Below, piece after piece: positions 8,871 through 16,284 of a stretch of DNA of 64,000 bases. The stretch's first letter is position 1, and the number at the start of each line of letters is the position of its first letter. Under the pieces are notes generated by a model that was given only the letters and a program-made list of their open reading frames with translations, was not told the DNA's origin and searched no databases. The stretch lies in the NCBI RefSeq assembly GCF_030433855.1, contig NZ_JARUXC010000006.1, positions 62,001 to 126,000 on the forward strand. Reading direction: 5' to 3'. This stretch comes from Agreia sp. PsM10 (GTDB lineage: Bacteria > Actinomycetota > Actinomycetes > Actinomycetales > Microbacteriaceae). The position numbers and the translations under genes are program-made.

Positions 8871-9863
8871 TCAGTACTGGCGGTCGGGCAGTGCGGTGGT
8901 CGCGGCCTCGGGCGAGTCGAAGGTCACGCTCGGAACCACGATGTCGGACTCGACGGTCTCACCGGCCAGGGCGGACTTGACCACGTCGATCGCGGTGTCG
9001 CCGAACAGCGGGTTGTACTCGGCCACGAAGCTGAGTCGACCTGCGGCAAGCGCCTCGAGGGCGGCCTTGGTGCCGTCGATAGTGATGATCTTCACGTCGG
9101 TGCCGGGCTTCAGGCCCGCCTCTTCGACGGCCAGGGCGGCGCCGAGGCCCATCTCGTCGTTCTGTGCGAACACGAGCTGGACGTCGTTGTTGTTGGCCTT
9201 GAGGATCGTCTCGAAGACGCTCTTCGCCTCTTCGGTCGACCAGTTGGCCGACTGGCTCTCGAGCTTCGTCAGGTTGTCGGCGACCGTCTCGTCCCAGCCC
9301 TTGTTGCGGTCGTTCACGACCGACAGTCCGGGAGGACCTTCGAGGACGACGTAGTTGGCTCCGTCGGGGAACTGCTCGTTCGCCCACTCGGCGGCCGAGG
9401 CGCTGATGCCCACGTTGTCCGGTGCGATGTGGCTCGTGTAGAGCTCGGTGTCGTTCGGCTCGATGCCGCGGTCGAGAAGCACGACGGGGATCTCGGCCTC
9501 CTTGGCGCGTTCCAGGATGCTCTCCCAGCCGGTGGCCTCTGTGGCCGACAGCAGGATGGCGTCGACGTCCTCGTCGATGAACGACGTGAACGCGGTGATC
9601 TGCGAGTTCTGGTCACCGTTGGTGGCCGGGGCGTACTTGAGCTCGAAGCCGTTCTCCTCCGAGAACGAGTCCTGGATGTTCTTCTCGTTCGCCGTGCGCC
9701 ATCCGCCCTCGGGGCCGACCGCGACGAATCCGATGGTCGTGAGGTCTCCCCCGTCGCCCGATGCGTCGTCGCCGCCGCCTGCGGAGCAGGCGCCCAGGCC
9801 GAGGGCGACTGCCCCCACCAGAGCGAAGCCTGCGATGGACCTGAATCGAGGTGTCTTGAACAT
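8871..9863 (-). CDS. ytfQ: Sugar-binding lipoprotein, YtfQ type
   Basis: This 330-residue periplasmic-binding-protein-like lipoprotein captures sugar outside the membrane for the YtfR/YtfT/YjfF importer. The start at 9863 is set by a near-perfect ribosome-binding site (AAGGAGGAGATCA) and by the lipoprotein signal, with lipobox LGAC and Cys about residue 22. The mature part matches E. coli YtfQ in ordered motifs: VGPEGGWRTANE, a DAILLS strand, ATGWESIL, EIPVVLLDRGIE, and IDGTKAALEAL, so it belongs to the type I (Peripla_BP_4) sugar-binding family. Two LacI-type operators lie immediately upstream (9945-9958 and 10034-10047), suggesting sugar-responsive repression. Confidence 0.9.
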   Translation of the reverse strand: MFKTPRFRSIAGFALVGAVALGLGACSAGGGDDASGDGGDLTTIGFVAVGPEGGWRTANEKNIQDSFSEENGFELKYAPATNGDQNSQITAFTSFIDEDVDAILLSATEATGWESILERAKEAEIPVVLLDRGIEPNDTELYTSHIAPDNVGISASAAEWANEQFPDGANYVVLEGPPGLSVVNDRNKGWDETVADNLTKLESQSANWSTEEAKSVFETILKANNNDVQLVFAQNDEMGLGAALAVEEAGLKPGTDVKIITIDGTKAALEALAAGRLSFVAEYNPLFGDTAIDVVKSALAGETVESDIVVPSVTFDSPEAATTALPDRQY

Positions 9864-9944
9864 TGATCTCCTCCTTGAGACCCGGCGGCGCCTGTCGTGC
9901 GCCTCCGGAGTGAATGTGAACCGTGGTTGATGCATGGGCCGGGT

Positions 9945-9958
9945 TGTGAGGGCTAACA
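9945..9958. promoter_or_regulatory. LacI-family operator 1 (ytfQ proximal)
   Basis: The site TGTGAGGGCTAACA matches the other two operators in this gap at all but the two central bases and is a near-palindrome of the LacI-family type (central CpG-like symmetry). It lies 82 bp upstream of the ytfQ start. The adjacent LacI gene is the obvious candidate binder. Confidence 0.8.
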
Positions 9959-10033
9959 ATTGCTTCGGCCGGGCGGTCCTGCAGGGGATCGTGTCATCTC
10001 GTCCCTGAGATCCAGCGGCAGTTGGTGAAGAGT

Positions 10034-10047
10034 TGTTAGCGCTCACA
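10034..10047. promoter_or_regulatory. LacI-family operator 2
   Basis: TGTTAGCGCTCACA is the reverse-complement form of the same operator and has a perfect GC|GC centre. It lies 171 bp upstream of ytfQ and 231 bp upstream of the divergent ATPase. Centre-to-centre distance to operator 1 is 89 bp, compatible with looping. Confidence 0.8.
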
Positions 10048-10188
10048 GTGTGCTTGGTCGAGACAATATCCGCGCTGCGAACATCCTGTCAAGCGACGAT
10101 TGCGTCGACCCGGGTAACGAATCGGCAACGGAGGCCGGGCACACGCATGCGGCGGCACGATCCCGGCCGTCGACTTGTGCGCGATAAA

Positions 10189-10202
10189 TGTGAGCCCTAA
10201 CA
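10189..10202. promoter_or_regulatory. LacI-family operator 3 (divergent ATPase proximal)
   Basis: TGTGAGCCCTAACA is the third copy, 76 bp upstream of the start of the plus-strand ATPase gene. Its presence on this side indicates that the ATPase-LacI unit is under the same control as the ytf operon, including probable autoregulation of the repressor. Confidence 0.8.
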
Positions 10203-10277
10203 TTCCCACAGGGAGCACGCGTCCTCGCGTGCACGGACGAGGAGGTTCCCCATGACGACTCCTCGCGGGAGGCGACG

Positions 10278-11822
10278 ATGACCGTGGATGCGCCCGTCAT
10301 CCGCTTCACCGACGTCTCGGTCGCGTTCACCGCCACGAGAGCCCTCGACGGAGTCGACTTCCGGCTCTTCCCCGGTGAGGTCCACTCGCTCATGGGCGAG
10401 AACGGCGCCGGCAAGAGCACGCTGATCAAGGCCCTCACGGGCGTGCAGCCCATCGACGGCGGAACCATCGAGATGGACGGCCGACCGGTGTCGTTCGGCA
10501 CTCCCGCGGCCGCGCAACGAGCGGGCATCAGCACGGTCTACCAGGAGGTCAATCTCCTGCCGAACCTCTCGGTGACCGAGAACGTGATGCTCGGGCGCGA
10601 GCCGCGCACTCGGTTCGGGGGCATCGACTGGCGCGCGGCGCACGCTCGCACGAGCGAGCTGCTGGCGACCATGCGGCTCGACGTCGATCCCCGCTCGATG
10701 CTCGCCGACCACTCCCCCGCGATCCAGCAGCTCATCGCCATCGCGCGGGCCGTCTACGTCGAGGCGCGCGTGCTGGTGCTCGACGAGCCCACGTCGAGTC
10801 TCGACAACGACGAGGTGACCGAGCTGTTCCGCATCATCGCGGGCCTGAAGGAGTCGGGCGTCGCGATTCTCTTCATCTCCCATTTCCTCGACCAGGTCTA
10901 CGAGATCTCCGATCGGCTCACCGTGCTGCGCGACGGACGGCTCGTCGGCGAGTACCTCACGCACGACCTGCTGCGCATCGACCTCGTGCAGAAGATGGTC
11001 GGCAGGAACCTTCCAGCGCTGGCGAACATCCAGGAGCACACCAGCAGCAGCACGGTCGAGGAGGGCCTCTCCGGGGAGGAGCCCCTCATCAGCGCGATCG
11101 GGCTCGGCCGCCGCGGCGCGATCGAAGCCTTCGACCTGCGCGTCTACGAAGGCGAGGTGGTGGGCATCGCGGGCCTCCTCGGCTCGGGGCGTACCGAGCT
11201 CGCACGACTGCTCTCGGGCATCGACCGCGCCGACTCCGGCGAGACGCTCATCGACGGGCATGCCGAGAAGCTCGTGAATCCGCGTCGAGCGCTGAAGAAC
11301 CGCATCGCGTACGCGTCGGAGAACCGGCGCACGGAGGGAATCATCGGCGAGCTGTCGGTGCGCGACAACATCGCCCTCGCCCTGCAGGCCGACATGGGCT
11401 GGTTCCGGCGCATCCCCCGCCGACGGCAGGACGACCTGGCCGCGAGCTACATCCAGGCCATGAACATCCGGCCCGCCGACCCCGACGCGCTGATGCGCAC
11501 CCTGTCGGGAGGCAACCAGCAGAAGGTGCTCCTCGCCCGCTGGCTGGCGATCGCGCCGCGGCTGCTGGTGCTCGACGAGCCCACCCGCGGAATCGATGTC
11601 GGTGCGAAGGCCGAGATCCAGAGCCTGGTCTCCGACCTCGCAGACAACGGGCTGTCGGTGGTGTTCATCTCGGCAGAGCTCGAAGAGGTGCTGCGCATCA
11701 GCCACCGCATCGCCATTCTGCGCGACAAACGCAAGGTCGGAGACCTCGAGAACCATGACCTGTCGGTGGAGCGGCTGCTCACGATCATCGCGGAGAGTTC
11801 GACGGATGGCGACGATGACTGA
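10278..11822 (+). CDS. Second sugar ABC double ATPase (RbsA/YtfR family) without local permease
   Basis: This 514-residue protein is a paralogue of the YtfR-like ATPase on the other strand: Walker A GENGAGKST near residue 46, LVLDEPTSSLD, degenerate second P-loop GLLGSGRTEL, signature LSGGNQQKV and LVLDEPTRGID. A GGGAGG ribosome-binding site about 8 bases before ATG 10278 supports the start. It stands between the divergent operator region and the lacI gene and has no binding protein or permease of its own nearby. It may be an alternative motor for the YtfT/YjfF pair or serve a transporter encoded elsewhere; the sequence does not decide. Confidence 0.88.
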   Translation: MTVDAPVIRFTDVSVAFTATRALDGVDFRLFPGEVHSLMGENGAGKSTLIKALTGVQPIDGGTIEMDGRPVSFGTPAAAQRAGISTVYQEVNLLPNLSVTENVMLGREPRTRFGGIDWRAAHARTSELLATMRLDVDPRSMLADHSPAIQQLIAIARAVYVEARVLVLDEPTSSLDNDEVTELFRIIAGLKESGVAILFISHFLDQVYEISDRLTVLRDGRLVGEYLTHDLLRIDLVQKMVGRNLPALANIQEHTSSSTVEEGLSGEEPLISAIGLGRRGAIEAFDLRVYEGEVVGIAGLLGSGRTELARLLSGIDRADSGETLIDGHAEKLVNPRRALKNRIAYASENRRTEGIIGELSVRDNIALALQADMGWFRRIPRRRQDDLAASYIQAMNIRPADPDALMRTLSGGNQQKVLLARWLAIAPRLLVLDEPTRGIDVGAKAEIQSLVSDLADNGLSVVFISAELEEVLRISHRIAILRDKRKVGDLENHDLSVERLLTIIAESSTDGDDD

Positions 11823-11854
11823 TCGCGCTCTCTGGTCGACTAGTGTTCGAATCA

Positions 11855-11876
11855 CGACACGAGCACGGGCGTGTCG
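11855..11876 (+). terminator. Hairpin between the second ATPase gene and lacI
   Basis: CGACACG (11855-11861) pairs with CGTGTCG (11870-11876) around an 8-nt loop, in the 72-bp gap between the ATPase stop and the LacI start. It could attenuate read-through or be a regulator site; no U-run follows. Confidence 0.4.
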
Positions 11877-11894
11877 CTGGATAGGGTGGAACAC

Positions 11895-12941
11895 GTGACG
11901 GAAGAGACGCCGCGCCAAGCGACGATCTTCGATGTGGCACGGCTCGCAGGGGTATCTCACCAGACCGTCTCGCGTGTGGTCAACGATCTGCCCAATGTGC
12001 GCTCGTCCACGCGCGTTCGGGTCGAAGAGGCCATCAAGAAGCTGCGCTACGTGCCCTCGCCCGCAGCGCGGGCCCTCGTCACGAGACGATCGCGCACGAT
12101 CGGGCTGATCGCCACGGGCGGCCCCGAGTTCGGCCCGTCGTCGACTGTCCTGTACTTCAACGCGGCGGCCCGGGACGCCCGCTGGTCGGTCTTCACCGCG
12201 AACATGACCGACAGCGATCCCGGGTCCATCCGTGGAGCCGTCGAGGCGTTCCTCCGTCAAAACGTCGAGGGCATCGCCGTCATCTCCGGACATGAGGGCT
12301 CGGTCGATGTCGTCGCAGGCATGGAGCTCACCATTCCCCTGGTGGCCCTCGAGGCCACGGCTCATGCGGGGCTGGCCACCGTCGGCGCCGATCAGTACTC
12401 CGGCGCACGCAGCGCGGTGAAGCGCCTCATCGAACTGGGCCACCGCGGCATAGCCCACCTCGCAGGTCCGGCGGACTCGGTCGACGCCCGCGAGCGCGAG
12501 CGCGGGTGGCGCGACGAGCTGGGGGCCAACGACCTGTCTGCCCGGGTGATCGGTGTCGGTGACTGGACCCCGTCATCCGGCCACCGATTCGGCGCTTCGA
12601 GCGACCTGTCGGGCCTCACCGCCATCTTCGCGTCGAACGACCAGATGTCGATCGGCCTGATCCACGCGCTCAACGAGCGCGGCCTCGCCGTTCCGCGCGA
12701 CATGAGCGTCATAGGTTTCGACGATATTCCCGAAGCGGCATATGTCACGCCACCCCTCACCACGGTGCGTCAGGACTTCGAGAGGATCGGGCGCGACATG
12801 CTCAGCACGCTGCTGTCACGCATCGATGGCGACCGCACCACGGAGCTTCCGCAGTCGTTGCCCGCCCTCATCGAGCGCGAGTCGACCGGGCCGGCGCCCG
12901 GTCGCAGTGCGGTCAGTGCAGCAGGCTCGACACGAGATTGA
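11895..12941 (+). CDS. LacI-family transcriptional regulator
   Basis: This 348-residue repressor has an N-terminal LacI helix-turn-helix (TIFDVARLAGVSHQTVSRVV, about residues 9-28), the hinge segment ending in SPAARALVTRRSRTIGL, and a Peripla_BP_3-type sugar-sensing domain with VIGFDDIPEAAYVTPPLTTV near the C-terminus. GTG 11895 is preferred because GGGTGGA lies just upstream; a GTG at 11871 would add eight residues. It follows the second sugar ATPase and lies beside three matching LacI-type operators, so it probably represses both the ytf/GH43 operon and its own unit, with release by an imported sugar. Its 3' end overlaps the convergent DUF1345 gene by 29 bp. Confidence 0.9.
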   Translation: MTEETPRQATIFDVARLAGVSHQTVSRVVNDLPNVRSSTRVRVEEAIKKLRYVPSPAARALVTRRSRTIGLIATGGPEFGPSSTVLYFNAAARDARWSVFTANMTDSDPGSIRGAVEAFLRQNVEGIAVISGHEGSVDVVAGMELTIPLVALEATAHAGLATVGADQYSGARSAVKRLIELGHRGIAHLAGPADSVDARERERGWRDELGANDLSARVIGVGDWTPSSGHRFGASSDLSGLTAIFASNDQMSIGLIHALNERGLAVPRDMSVIGFDDIPEAAYVTPPLTTVRQDFERIGRDMLSTLLSRIDGDRTTELPQSLPALIERESTGPAPGRSAVSAAGSTRD

Positions 12942-13596
12942 TCGTCGAGGCCACCACGACGACGCCGAGAAGAAAAGACAGGAGCGCGTGGCGCAGCGCT
13001 TCGGCCCGCAGCACAGACGACGTGATGTTCGTGTCGGAGACCTGGAACGTCATTCCCAGGGTGAAGGCGAGATACGCGAAGTCGAGGTAGCGGGGCGGCT
13101 CCTTCTGGTTGAACTCGATACCCGTTCCGCCCGCCCGGTAGTAGAAGCCCGCGTACCGCAGGGTGTAGATCGTGTGCACCAGCCACCACGAGGCGGCCAG
13201 CGTGGCGAGCGCCGCGGCGATCAACCCGAGCGTCGCGCTCGTTCCCAGCTTTCCCGCCTCCACCAGGAGAAGGGCGATCGCGCCGAAGCTGGCGATGCTG
13301 GCGAGGATCAGCAGCGTCTGCGCCATGCGCTGCGACGGATCCTCCCGGCTCGCGTGGGCGGCGGTGTCGGCCGCATCGAAGCGGAGCACCGAGATCCAGA
13401 CCCAGATCGTGAAGGTGCCCGCCGCGGCGATCCATCCGACGGCCGGCGCGAAGATCCACGACCCGGCGACACCGGTGATCGTGAACACGACGACGAAGAT
13501 GGCGAGCACCACGGCGGCCCGCACGCCGGCACGGTGCCAGAACCCCGAGAAGTCCCGGGCGCTGCTCAGGTCGCCTGTGCCGCTCACGCCGCTCAT
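12913..13596 (-). CDS. DUF1345 family membrane protein
   Basis: This 227-residue protein matches DUF1345: about five or six transmembrane helices, the loop YAGFYYRAGGTGIEF, the motif PPRYLDFAYLAFTLGMTFQVSD and the final segment with SSVLRAEALRHALLSFLLG. This family is often annotated as a possible ion or small-solute channel; its function is not established. ATG 13596 was chosen because it overlaps the stop of the upstream small gene by four bases. It is convergent with and slightly overlaps lacI. Confidence 0.85.
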   Translation of the reverse strand: MSGVSGTGDLSSARDFSGFWHRAGVRAAVVLAIFVVVFTITGVAGSWIFAPAVGWIAAAGTFTIWVWISVLRFDAADTAAHASREDPSQRMAQTLLILASIASFGAIALLLVEAGKLGTSATLGLIAAALATLAASWWLVHTIYTLRYAGFYYRAGGTGIEFNQKEPPRYLDFAYLAFTLGMTFQVSDTNITSSVLRAEALRHALLSFLLGVVVVASTINLVSSLLH

Positions 13597-14009
13597 GCCG
13601 TGGGCCGAACCCGTGCAATCGCGCGATCGGCCGCGGCCGACGGCTCGCTCGAGACGAGGATGCGCATGCCCGGCTCGAGCACGACGATCTTGTCTCCATA
13701 GCGGGCGGCGATCGATGCCCGCTCCCAGATCAGCACGCACTCGAGAGCCAGCTGCGTGGTGATGGCCCACGGCTGCTTGTTCGCGAACAGGGTGAACGAT
13801 CCCACCGAATAGCCGCCGAGCTCGGCCAGTTCGCCCTGCAGGCCCGACAGACCTGGGATCTCGACGTCGACCCGGGGCAGACGCGACTCCTTCTGCTTCA
13901 GGAACGTCGCGACGAACAGGCGGGCCGCGACCTCGTGGCGGTCGGCGTGCAGGATGCCACGGGGTCCGTCGTAGGGCGGGACGGGGGCGTCGCTGAGGGG
14001 CATACGCAT
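13593..14009 (-). CDS. Hypothetical protein coupled to DUF1345
   Basis: A 138-residue soluble protein that I do not recognise. It has a mid-protein segment (VDVEIPGLSGLQGELAEL) followed by beta-rich text and ends with a short Ala/Arg-rich tail. There is no signal peptide or membrane helix. Two in-frame ATGs (14009 and 14003) are possible starts. The stop overlaps the DUF1345 ATG by four bases, so the two proteins are probably made together. Confidence 0.7.
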   Translation of the reverse strand: MRMPLSDAPVPPYDGPRGILHADRHEVAARLFVATFLKQKESRLPRVDVEIPGLSGLQGELAELGGYSVGSFTLFANKQPWAITTQLALECVLIWERASIAARYGDKIVVLEPGMRILVSSEPSAAADRAIARVRPTA

Positions 14010-14039
14010 GACGCTACCGCGTGCGGCGCGTAACAGGAG

Positions 14040-15794
14040 CTATCGCCAGGGCTCCGACATGAAGGACTGCAGGGCATCGCGGTGCAGCGGCGTCGAGTAG
14101 AGGTACCCCTGGATGATGTCGCATCCGAGTTCCGCGAGCCGATCCAGCTGGGCACGGGTCTCGACCCCCTCGGCGACGACGCGCATGCCCACGGCATGGG
14201 CGACGTCGATGCAGCTCGTGACGATGGCCGTGTCCTCGACCGAGACGCCGAGACCGGCCACGAACGACCCGTCGATCTTGAGTTCGTCGACCGGAAAGTC
14301 CTTGAGATAGGCGAAGCCCGCGTGGCCGGTGCCGAAATCGTCGATCGAAACGCGGACGCCCTGGTCGTGCAGCAGCTTGAGGTTGCGATGCGCGCGCCGA
14401 CTGTCGGTGATCAGGCCCGTCTCGGTGATCTCGAGAGTGATGAGCGCCGGGTCGAGACGATTGTCGCGCACGAGTGCACCGACCAGGTCGGCCAGCCGCG
14501 GATCTGCCAGCTGGCGCGCCGACACGTTGATCGACACCGTGACGGGCCGGGCGTCCGGCTCCCGGTTGAGCGCAGCGCACTGTTCGATGGCTGCGCGGCA
14601 CGCCCACGCGCCGACCTGGTTGATGAGTCCGGATCTCTCGGTCAGGTCGATGAAGCCGGCGGGTCCTATCAGTCCGCGCTCCGGATGATCCCATCTCAGC
14701 AGCGCCTCGTAGCCATGCAGCGTTCCCGACGCGACGTCGAGCTGCGGCTGATACTCGAGTCGGAACTGGTCGTTGGCGAGGGCTGCGCGAATCTCGCCCA
14801 GCAGGCGGATCTCGTCGACCGTGGAATCGTCGAATACGGAGGTGAACAGCTTCCAGCAGTTGCGACCCGACGCCTTCGCCTCGTACATGGCCGTCGTTGC
14901 CTGTCTCATCTGCGTTTCGGCCATCGACGCGGGATGGATGCGCTCGGACGACTCGAGTCGGACGACCGAAGCGCCCAGGCTCGCCGTCACGACGACCTCG
15001 AGTTCGTCGACCAGCATCGGAGCGCTGATCGATTCGAGGATCGTCTCGGCGAATGTGGTGCCTCGGGCGTGAGTTCGACCGACCACGACGAACTCATCGT
15101 CGCCGACGCGGGCGGTCAGAAAGCCATCGGCCGAGAGGGCCATCAGGCGCTTGGCGACCTCCCTGAGCACTTGGTCTCCACCGGCCCTTCCCAGGCTTCC
15201 GTTCACGATCCTGAAGTGATCGAGGCCCACCACGAAGGTGGAGAACTCGCTCAGGGGAGGCAGGCCGACGGCCAGCTCGACGATGCGCGTCAGAAGCCCG
15301 GAGCGGTTGAACATGGCGGTCAGCGCGTCGTACTGCGCCGCCTGCTTGAGGTCGAGCTCTGCCTCGCGCCGCAGCGCGTCGGATCTCTCGGCCTGCCGCA
15401 CGGCCCTGATGAGGTGTTCCTCGTCAGAATGACGCTCTCGCCGGGGCACGAACATGTACAGGGTTGCTGCTCCGCGGACACGCGACGCGAAGAGATCGGC
15501 CGCGCGGGCGGCGCGGTCTTTGCCCAGCAGGGTGAACGACATATCGGATACCCGCCCCTCGAGGTGGAGCAATCGCGCGGCGCGTCCTGAGAACAGGATG
15601 CGATCGGCCGGCGGCAGAAGACGGACGAAGGGTGACCCGATCAGGTCTTCCCGCACGAATCCGGTCCAGATCAGAAGGTGATCGTTGACGTCTACGATCG
15701 TGTCGTCGGAATCCGTGACCACCAGTCCGCCCGGACCCGAGCGGAACAGGACCTCGTAGTCGATCTGGTCTGTCGCATCAGGCTGCATGGTCAT
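14040..15794 (-). CDS. PAS-GGDEF-EAL cyclic-di-GMP phosphodiesterase, degenerate GGDEF
   Basis: This 584-residue cytosolic signalling protein has a PAS domain (about 11-115), a short coiled linker, a GGDEF domain (about 150-315) and an EAL domain (about 328-580). The GGDEF motif reads GDDEF (231-235), with the second glycine replaced, so cyclase activity is doubtful. The EAL domain keeps YEALLRW (362-368), NVSARQL, LEITETGL, IDDFGTG, LKID and VVAEGVET, the residues used for metal-dependent hydrolysis of c-di-GMP. Net activity is therefore probably phosphodiesterase, with the GGDEF possibly a GTP-binding regulatory domain. Its start overlaps by four bases the stop of the upstream RsbQ-like remnant, suggesting a former hydrolase-PAS sensory pair similar in concept to RsbQ-RsbP. 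Confidence 0.9.
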   Translation of the reverse strand: MTMQPDATDQIDYEVLFRSGPGGLVVTDSDDTIVDVNDHLLIWTGFVREDLIGSPFVRLLPPADRILFSGRAARLLHLEGRVSDMSFTLLGKDRAARAADLFASRVRGAATLYMFVPRRERHSDEEHLIRAVRQAERSDALRREAELDLKQAAQYDALTAMFNRSGLLTRIVELAVGLPPLSEFSTFVVGLDHFRIVNGSLGRAGGDQVLREVAKRLMALSADGFLTARVGDDEFVVVGRTHARGTTFAETILESISAPMLVDELEVVVTASLGASVVRLESSERIHPASMAETQMRQATTAMYEAKASGRNCWKLFTSVFDDSTVDEIRLLGEIRAALANDQFRLEYQPQLDVASGTLHGYEALLRWDHPERGLIGPAGFIDLTERSGLINQVGAWACRAAIEQCAALNREPDARPVTVSINVSARQLADPRLADLVGALVRDNRLDPALITLEITETGLITDSRRAHRNLKLLHDQGVRVSIDDFGTGHAGFAYLKDFPVDELKIDGSFVAGLGVSVEDTAIVTSCIDVAHAVGMRVVAEGVETRAQLDRLAELGCDIIQGYLYSTPLHRDALQSFMSEPWR

Positions 15795-16039
15795 CGCTCG
15801 GCGAGGACGGCCAGGATGCTGCGAGCGATCTCGTCACGAGCGTTCGCCTGCGGAACATGGCCCTGCGCCTGAAGCACGACCACCGAGGCGCGGGGCGGCG
15901 ATCGCCGGTACATGATCTGATCGCGCCCGAAGCCATGGGCGAAGGGCAGCACCTCGCTTGCGCCCGGTCCTGTGATCCATACATTGTCCCAGTCGACGAT
16001 TCTGGCCCCCTCATCCGCGCTCGTGAGCTCGCATGCCAT
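15791..16039 (-). pseudogene. RsbQ/KAI2-like alpha/beta hydrolase with large internal in-frame deletion
   Basis: The 82-residue product joins the two ends of an RsbQ-type hydrolase. Residues about 18-42 (NVWITGPGASE then HGFGRDQ) match the conserved N-terminal strand and oxyanion loop (N-V-x-x-x-G-x-G and AHGFGTDQ in RsbQ/KAI2). Residues about 50-80 (VVVLQAQGHVPQANARDEI) match the C-terminal strand with the catalytic His (GHxPQ). The roughly 180 residues between them, including the nucleophile GHS motif, the lid and the catalytic Asp, are missing, with the junction near 15905. The frame is open, so it may still be translated. Its stop overlaps the start of the PAS-GGDEF-EAL gene by four bases. 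Confidence 0.7.
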
Positions 16040-16284
16040 GGCTCCATTTTCGCATTAACACCTCCATCCGACAGCTGCCGTCTCACGTGATTACAAGTGG
16101 ACGGCACTCTGCGATGCACGCCGAGCGTGAAGAGACGCTCCTGTCAATGGCATTGCAGGGCGCAGTCAACTCGCGTGTACTCGAAGACGGTGTATTCGAC
16201 AACCGCAGATCATTCGGCTCCGAATAGACCCGAGACATCCCCCTCACGAATTCGGACCAGCCGCACCATGGAAACACCCCCGCG

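Larger units (their letters stand above)
9864..10277. promoter_or_regulatory. Divergent regulatory region between ytfQ and the second sugar ATPase
   Basis: This 414-bp stretch contains no convincing gene. It separates the minus-strand ytfQ operon from the plus-strand ATPase-LacI pair and holds three copies of a TGTGAG-N2-CTAACA operator, listed separately. Two copies are nearer ytfQ and one is 76 bp before the divergent ATPase start. I could not assign -10/-35 boxes with confidence. Confidence 0.8.

Noticed and set aside
11840-11880. TGTTCGAATCAC resembles a tRNA T-loop.
   Set aside because: No acceptor stem, anticodon arm or CCA-side pairing can be formed; upstream is coding sequence.
13593-14009. 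Possible regulatory partner of the DUF1345 protein.
   Set aside because: No recognisable domain; only the overlap is seen, so no function is assigned.
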